Shown here one piece after another: positions 4,596 through 9,496 of a stretch of 9,496 nt of DNA. Numbering within the stretch: position 1 is the first letter of the stretch; each line of letters opens with the position of its first letter. Location: positions 1-9,496 of the forward strand of contig JACCSZ010000112.1 of NCBI GenBank assembly GCA_013812695.1. The letters run 5' to 3'. The DNA is from Gemmatimonadales bacterium (GTDB taxonomy: Bacteria; Gemmatimonadota; Gemmatimonadetes; Gemmatimonadales; GWC2-71-9). The notes beneath the pieces are model-generated. The model saw nothing but the letters and a program-made list of their open reading frames with translations, was not told where the DNA came from and did no database searches. The translations under genes and the position numbers were made by a program.

Positions 4596-6716
4596 GTGAG
4601 GGGCCTGGCCGCTGGAGCGCTCGCCTTGCTGCTCACGGCGGTCTCGCCGGTGGTGGCCCAGGAGCCCGACCGGGTCGTGCGCCAATTGAACTTCGATGGC
4701 AACGAGCCCCTTCGCGACGAGGTGCTCGCCAGCGCCATCAGCACCACCAACTCGAGCATCTTCGCGCGCACCTTCCTGCTCCGGTGGCTGGGGCTCGGCG
4801 AAAAGCGCTACTTCGACGAGCAGGAGTTCAAGCGCGACGTGGTGCGGCTCGAGGTGCTGTACCGCCGGAGCGGCTTCCCCAATGCCCGGATCGATACCAC
4901 CCTCCGGCGCGATCCCGAGAATGTCTTCATCACATTTCGCATCCAGGCGGGCGTGCCGATCCGGGTGACGAGCCTGGACGTCACCGGCCTCGATTCGCTG
5001 CCCGACGAGCTCCGGCGCGAAACCCTGGTCGACCTGCCGCTCCGGGTCGGCGACCCGTTCAACCGCTTCATCATGCAGGCCACCTCCGACACGATCTCCC
5101 GGCGCCTCAGGGATCGCGGCCGGCCATCGGCGCGCGTGTTCACGAGCTTCGAGACCAACAAGGATGCCCAGACCGCGGTCGTGACGTTCGAGACCGTTCC
5201 GGGGCCGCGCGCGGTGATCGGCCAGGTGCGCGTGGTGGGCACCAACCGGATCACCCCGCAACTGGTCCGGAACCTCATCATCTCGCGTCCGGGTCGCCCG
5301 TACGCGCAGGACGAGCTGTTTCAGAGCCAGCGCAACCTGTACGCGTCCGACCTCTTCAGGTTCGCCACCGTCAACATCGATTCCACCGAGTTCGAGCCGG
5401 GCTCGGACTCGGTGCCGCTCGTCGTGCAGGTCAGCGAGGCCAAGCGGCGGCGCGTCCGCGGCGGGCTCGGCTACGGCACCGACGATTGCTTCCGCGGCTC
5501 GCTCGGCTGGACCACGCGCAATTTTCTGGGCGGGGGCGGCCGCATCCTCGACCTCACGAGCCGGATCTCGAAGGTGGGCGTGGGCACGCCATTCGACTGG
5601 GGACTCGCCAACAGCATCTGTGGCAGCTCGCGCGAGGACTCGGTCGGCTCCGCGAAGGTCAACTTCAGCCTGGGTGCCTCGATCCGGCGGCCGGCGTTCC
5701 TCTCGCCGAACAACACCATCGCGGTGTCGGTGTTCACCGAGCGCCGCTCGGAGTTCAAGGTCTTTCTGCGGCAGGAGACCGGCACCACCGTCACGTTCCG
5801 TCGCGACAGCCCCCGGCGCCGGATTCCGCTGTCGCTCGCGTACACGCTCTCGTACGGCCGCACCGAGGCCACGGCGGAGAGCTTCTGCTCGTCGTTCAAC
5901 GCCTGCACGCCGGACGTCGTGGCGCTGCTGCGGCAGAATCGGGTACTGGCGACGCTCACGGCCACCGGCACGCTGCCCCAGGTCAACAACACGTTCGACC
6001 CGTCACGGGGTTCGCTCGCGTCGGCCGAGATCACCTGGAGCTCGCGCTTCCTGGGCTCGAGCTCGTTCCAACAGTTCGTCCGCGCGGTGGCCGACTATTC
6101 CTGGTACCGGCCGATCGCGCGCGACGTGATCTTCAGCTGGCGGGTGCGCGGCGGCGCCATCTTCGCGCCGACCGTGGACATCGCCACCCAGAGTGGCAAC
6201 TTCATTCCGCCGGAGCAGCGGTTCTACGCCGGCGGCCCCAACGACGTGCGCGGCTTCGAGCGCAACGAGCTCGGGCCGGTGGTGTACGTGGTGCCGAAAG
6301 GCGAGGTGGACACCGCCGCGACCCAGGGGCGCGACATCGACCCGGACCGGGTGACCGTGGCCGCCACCGGGGGCAACACCCTGGCCGTCGGCAACGTCGA
6401 GCTCCGGGTGCCCAGTCCGGTGTTCAGTTCCCGGCTCCGCCTGGCCGCGTTCGTGGACGCCGGCGGCGTCTGGCAGCGCGGCGGCGACATCTCCGCCGCC
6501 GTGATCCGGGTTACCCCCGGCATCGGTCTCCGGCTCGCTACGCCGCTCGGTCCCGCGCGCCTCGACGTCGCCTACAACCCGTACCGGCTCCAGGCGGGCA
6601 CGCTGTTCCAGGTGGACGCGCAGGGCGGGCTCTCGCCGGTGCCGGGACAGGAATCGTACGTACTCGGCCGGGGTGGCAAGTTCACGTATCACGTCGCGGT
6701 GGGGCAGGCGTTCTGA
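4596..6716 (+). CDS. tamA: TamA/BamA-like Omp85 outer-membrane assembly protein
   Basis: An outer-membrane protein of the Omp85 superfamily that inserts beta-barrel proteins; TamA works with TamB. From the GTG at 4596 it has 706 residues: a signal peptide (about 1-21, ending SPVVA before QEPD), about three POTRA repeats (roughly 25-280), then a beta barrel (about 281-706). The barrel holds the hallmark VRGF at 551-554 in the context GGPNDVRGFERNELGP (loop 6 that packs inside the barrel) and ends in Phe (HVAVGQAF), the usual outer-membrane C-terminal signature. The GTG at 4512 is in frame and would add 28 residues before the signal peptide; AGGTG and the signal-peptide layout favour 4596. TamA rather than BamA is inferred from three rather than five POTRA repeats and the coupled tamB. 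Four cysteines in the barrel (298, 342, 431, 437) are unusual. E. coli TamA is shorter (577 residues). Confidence 0.88.
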   Translation: MRGLAAGALALLLTAVSPVVAQEPDRVVRQLNFDGNEPLRDEVLASAISTTNSSIFARTFLLRWLGLGEKRYFDEQEFKRDVVRLEVLYRRSGFPNARIDTTLRRDPENVFITFRIQAGVPIRVTSLDVTGLDSLPDELRRETLVDLPLRVGDPFNRFIMQATSDTISRRLRDRGRPSARVFTSFETNKDAQTAVVTFETVPGPRAVIGQVRVVGTNRITPQLVRNLIISRPGRPYAQDELFQSQRNLYASDLFRFATVNIDSTEFEPGSDSVPLVVQVSEAKRRRVRGGLGYGTDDCFRGSLGWTTRNFLGGGGRILDLTSRISKVGVGTPFDWGLANSICGSSREDSVGSAKVNFSLGASIRRPAFLSPNNTIAVSVFTERRSEFKVFLRQETGTTVTFRRDSPRRRIPLSLAYTLSYGRTEATAESFCSSFNACTPDVVALLRQNRVLATLTATGTLPQVNNTFDPSRGSLASAEITWSSRFLGSSSFQQFVRAVADYSWYRPIARDVIFSWRVRGGAIFAPTVDIATQSGNFIPPEQRFYAGGPNDVRGFERNELGPVVYVVPKGEVDTAATQGRDIDPDRVTVAATGGNTLAVGNVELRVPSPVFSSRLRLAAFVDAGGVWQRGGDISAAVIRVTPGIGLRLATPLGPARLDVAYNPYRLQAGTLFQVDAQGGLSPVPGQESYVLGRGGKFTYHVAVGQAF

Positions 6717-9496
6717 TGCGGCGGCGGATCGCGCGATTCTTTTTCGTCTTCGTGCTCGGCATCGCGGCCATGGTGCTGGGTGTGGTGACGTCGATGACGC
6801 TCACGCCGCCCGGCCGGAACCTGCTCGCGCGAACCGTGTCCCGCCTGCTCGACCGGATCGTCATCGGCCAGATCAAGGTTGGCGCAATTTCGGGCTCGTT
6901 CCTCTACGACCTCACGCTCCAAGACCTGGTGGTGCGGGACACGTCCGGGGCGCTCCTCGCGGACCTGCCCCGCGTGCGGGTCACCTATCGTCTGCCGAAT
7001 CTGCTCGCGGGGCAGGTGCTCCTGAGCGGCGTCCAGCTCGACCAGCCCACCATTCAGCTCATCAAGCTGCGTAGCGGGCGCATGAACTTCGAGGAAGTCC
7101 TCGGCCTCAAGAAGGGAAAGGGCGGCGGCGCGTCGCCGCTGATCGACTTCTACAAGGTGAGGGTGACCGGCGGCACGCTTCGCATCGCGCTGCCGTGGAA
7201 TCCGGACCGTTCGCTCCGCACCGCCGAGCGGCGCGACTCGGCGCTCGCGGCGGAGCGGGCCAAGCCCGGACGCGTCATCGAGGACAGCCCGGACGGGCTC
7301 CGGCGCGTGATCCTGCTCTCCGATCTCAACGCCCGGTTCGCCCGGCTCCGCATCGCGACGCCGGACCGGAAGCCGTTCACCGTCGACATCGACGCGCTCG
7401 CCATGCGCGTGAGCGATCCCGCGATCACCTTCCGGGACGCGGTCGGCCGCGTGCGGCTCGTCGGCGACAGCGCCGTCTTCAGCCTCGCGCGGGGCGCGCT
7501 CCCCAACACCCGGTTTTCGGGCGGCGGCGCCATCACCTGGCCGAACGACACGACGCTCTACGACTTCCAGGTCACCTCGCCCCACGTGAACCTGGAGGAC
7601 CTGCACTGGGTCTCGCCCGACTTCCCGGCGATGATCGGAAGCGGCGTGCTCGCCGCCAAGTCCGAGACCGGCGCCCGCACCGCCTACGACATCCGCGACC
7701 TGCACCTCCGGAACGGCGCGCAGCGGATCGACGGTGAGCTCGTCGCCATCACCGACCGGCGGCGGGGACTCGGCTTCCGCGACATGAAGGTGACGATGAG
7801 GAACCTGGACCTCGACGCCGCCCGCGCCTACATCGACTCGCTGCCATTCTACGGCACCCTCAGCGGCAACCTGTCCGGCGCGGGGTTTCTCGATGAGATG
7901 GCCGTCAATGTCGATTGGGCGTTCGCGGACGCGCGGGTGCCGGGCAGGCCGGTGTCGAGGATCGCGGGATCGGGACTCGTCGGCGCGACCCGCGACAGCG
8001 GCCTCACGTTCACCAACTTCGAGGTCCGGCGCTCGGACATCGACCTCCGCACGGTACGGCTCCTCGCGCCCGCGGTGATCATCCAGGGCCGCATGGCCGC
8101 CGCCGGCACGCTCGACGGGCCGCTCCGGAACGTGACCTTCCGCGGCTCCGTCCGGCAGCAGGACGGCGATCGTCCCACGAGCGCCGCCGCCGGGACCGTG
8201 TACCTCGACACGCGCGCGGACTCGCTCGCGCTCGCGACCGACGTGGTCTTCGATCCGCTTTCGTTCGAGGGGATCCGCCGCGCCTTCCCCTCGCTCGAGA
8301 CCAAGGGCGAGCTCCGTGGGCGCTTCCGGAGCGAAGGTACGCTGAGCCGCCTCGCCGTGGACGCCGATCTGACCGGCGACCTCGGCCAGGTGCGGGCCCA
8401 AGGGTTGGTCACCGTGCTTCCGCCTCGGTGGGGCGCGGAGAACCTGCTGCTCCGATTTTCCCGGCTCGATCTGGCCGCGCTGACCGGGAGAAACCTGTCG
8501 ACGTCGCTTGCCGGCGAGGTCCGTGCGACCGGCCGGATCGATACGCTCGACGCGCCCGAAGGCAGGCTCGAAGTGGCGCTTACCCGGAGCCGCATCCGCG
8601 AGTGGACGATCGACAGCCTGTTCGCCCGGGGCGGCGTGCACGACAGCGTGATCCGCGTCGACACGGCCTACGCCGGGTGGCAGGGTGCCCGAGCCTCGGG
8701 CGGCGGCACGCTGGGCTGGCACGCGCCGCACCAGGGCCGTATGCGCTTCGACCTCGCGGCCGACAGCCTGATCGGGTTCGACTCGTTGCTGCTGGCCGTC
8801 ACGGGACAGCCGCGCGACACCGCGGCCGACGCCCAGCCGCTGGGCGGGCGGGCGGTCGGGCGGGTGGACCTGGCCGGGAGCCTCGACTCGCTGCAGGCAG
8901 AGACGGTCGTCCGGCTGGACAGATTCCAGTGGCAGCGGTTTCGATCGCCGCGGGTCACCGGCGCGCTCACCTGGCTGGGCGGACGCCGCCCGAGGATCAC
9001 GGCCCAAGCGGAGGCGGACACGATCCAGGCGCGGCAGTGGATGCTTCATCAAGTGGCCGCGTCGGCGACCGGATTCGTCGACTCGCTCGACTGGAGTGCC
9101 GGCACCGGCCTGGGCGAGGCGTCGCGGTTCGACGCGACCGGCCGCTGGTACACCAAGGACGATTCGCCGACCCTCTGGGTGGACACCCTGCTCGCCCGCC
9201 TCGCCGTGCGGCGCTACCGGCTCGAGGCACCGGTAGCCGTCGCACTGGCCGATTCCGCCATCTCGCTGAGCCCGCTGGCCCTCCGCGCCCTCGACGAGTC
9301 GAGCGTGCTCCAGGCGGCGGGCCGGGTGCCCGGCAAGGCGCCCGGCGATCTCCGGGTCCAGGTGCTCGGGCTCGACCTGCACGACTTCTACGGCCTCCTG
9401 CAGCGCGACACCCTGGGCGTCGCCGGCGAGGTCGAGCTCGATCTCCAGATCGGCGGCACCGCGGCGGCGCCCACGTTCCGTGGCCTCGCGCGCCTG
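6716..9496 (+). CDS. tamB: TamB-like (AsmA-like) translocation/assembly protein, C-terminus outside window
   Basis: The reading frame is open from the ATG at 6716 to the edge: 927 codons, all of which I translated, so the gene is truncated only by the window. Residues 2-7 are Arg-rich (RRRIAR), followed by one membrane helix (about 8-27), which anchors the protein in the inner membrane; the rest is periplasmic. Residues about 33-130 match the N-terminal pattern of TamB/AsmA-like proteins (GSFLYDLTLQDLVVRD, then LSGVQLDQPTIQL). The remainder is monotonous beta-rich sequence with many DSL/DTL units, as expected of the beta-taco groove thought to carry lipids or assist outer-membrane protein assembly. 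The DUF490/TamB C-terminal domain, which contacts TamA, would lie beyond the window. The tamA stop and this start overlap as TGATG, implying translational coupling. Without the C-terminus another AsmA-like protein is possible, but the tamA context is strong. Confidence 0.88.
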   Translation, partial: MRRRIARFFFVFVLGIAAMVLGVVTSMTLTPPGRNLLARTVSRLLDRIVIGQIKVGAISGSFLYDLTLQDLVVRDTSGALLADLPRVRVTYRLPNLLAGQVLLSGVQLDQPTIQLIKLRSGRMNFEEVLGLKKGKGGGASPLIDFYKVRVTGGTLRIALPWNPDRSLRTAERRDSALAAERAKPGRVIEDSPDGLRRVILLSDLNARFARLRIATPDRKPFTVDIDALAMRVSDPAITFRDAVGRVRLVGDSAVFSLARGALPNTRFSGGGAITWPNDTTLYDFQVTSPHVNLEDLHWVSPDFPAMIGSGVLAAKSETGARTAYDIRDLHLRNGAQRIDGELVAITDRRRGLGFRDMKVTMRNLDLDAARAYIDSLPFYGTLSGNLSGAGFLDEMAVNVDWAFADARVPGRPVSRIAGSGLVGATRDSGLTFTNFEVRRSDIDLRTVRLLAPAVIIQGRMAAAGTLDGPLRNVTFRGSVRQQDGDRPTSAAAGTVYLDTRADSLALATDVVFDPLSFEGIRRAFPSLETKGELRGRFRSEGTLSRLAVDADLTGDLGQVRAQGLVTVLPPRWGAENLLLRFSRLDLAALTGRNLSTSLAGEVRATGRIDTLDAPEGRLEVALTRSRIREWTIDSLFARGGVHDSVIRVDTAYAGWQGARASGGGTLGWHAPHQGRMRFDLAADSLIGFDSLLLAVTGQPRDTAADAQPLGGRAVGRVDLAGSLDSLQAETVVRLDRFQWQRFRSPRVTGALTWLGGRRPRITAQAEADTIQARQWMLHQVAASATGFVDSLDWSAGTGLGEASRFDATGRWYTKDDSPTLWVDTLLARLAVRRYRLEAPVAVALADSAISLSPLALRALDESSVLQAAGRVPGKAPGDLRVQVLGLDLHDFYGLLQRDTLGVAGEVELDLQIGGTAAAPTFRGLARL

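Noticed and set aside
4593..5281. Minus-strand open frames over the POTRA region of tamA
   Set aside because: They lack domain patterns and are shadows of the strongly supported plus-strand frame.
6689..9382. An 897-codon open frame on the minus strand
   Set aside because: It is antisense to tamB, rich in Arg, Pro, Gly, Glu and His without domain patterns, and results from G/C bias at third positions of the real gene.
1..9496. tRNA, rRNA, CRISPR array, transposase or integrase
   Set aside because: No cloverleaf-like sequence, regularly spaced direct repeats or mobile-element protein motifs were seen; almost all the DNA is taken up by the genes listed.

Overview
The window is a GC-rich stretch of chromosome from a bacterium with an outer membrane. 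It carries an Omp85/TamA-like outer-membrane protein followed directly by a TamB-like protein, plus a periplasmic PBP4-type enzyme and a probable lipoprotein. Strong G/C bias at third codon positions, frequent GTG starts and the style of the proteins (a type 2 ferredoxin-NADP reductase; Asp-Ser-Leu-rich TamB repeats) suggest Gemmatimonadota or a related soil/sediment lineage. That placement is an inference from memory, not a demonstrated one.

Layout, left to right. (1) 1-570, minus: the N-terminal 190 residues of an unrecognised probable lipoprotein that runs off the left edge. (2) 571-702: a divergent intergenic region with a plausible promoter. (3) 703-1731, plus: ferredoxin/flavodoxin-NADP+ reductase, GTG start with a clear Shine-Dalgarno (SD) sequence. 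(4) 1738-2297, minus: a complete VapBC toxin-antitoxin pair (4-nt overlap), tail-to-tail with the reductase gene with only 6 nt between, and with a likely operator palindrome over the vapB start codon. (5) 2370-2858, minus: SixA-like phosphohistidine phosphatase. (6) 2865-2930: a perfect 24-bp-arm inverted repeat that looks like a dispersed repeat or terminator. (7) 2968-4500, minus: D-alanyl-D-alanine carboxypeptidase/endopeptidase (PBP4/DacB, peptidase family S13) with an unusual Lys-Asp-Gly third motif. (8) 4501-4595: a compact divergent control region. (9) 4596-6716, plus: TamA-like Omp85 protein. (10) 6716-9496, plus: TamB-like protein, overlapping tamA by 1 nt and cut by the right edge after 927 residues.

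How the genes work together: the right half is envelope biogenesis. TamA (outer membrane, POTRA domains plus barrel) and TamB (inner-membrane anchored, periplasm-spanning) form a translationally coupled pair, and the divergent dacB trims peptidoglycan in the periplasm between them. The left half is a mix of housekeeping redox (reductase), signalling (SixA) and a mobile-type stress module (VapBC). I found no RNA genes, CRISPR arrays, transposases or integrases. I found no clearly undescribed multi-gene system; the most noticeable anomalies are the perfect hairpin upstream of sixA, the KDG motif in DacB and the paired cysteines in the TamA barrel.
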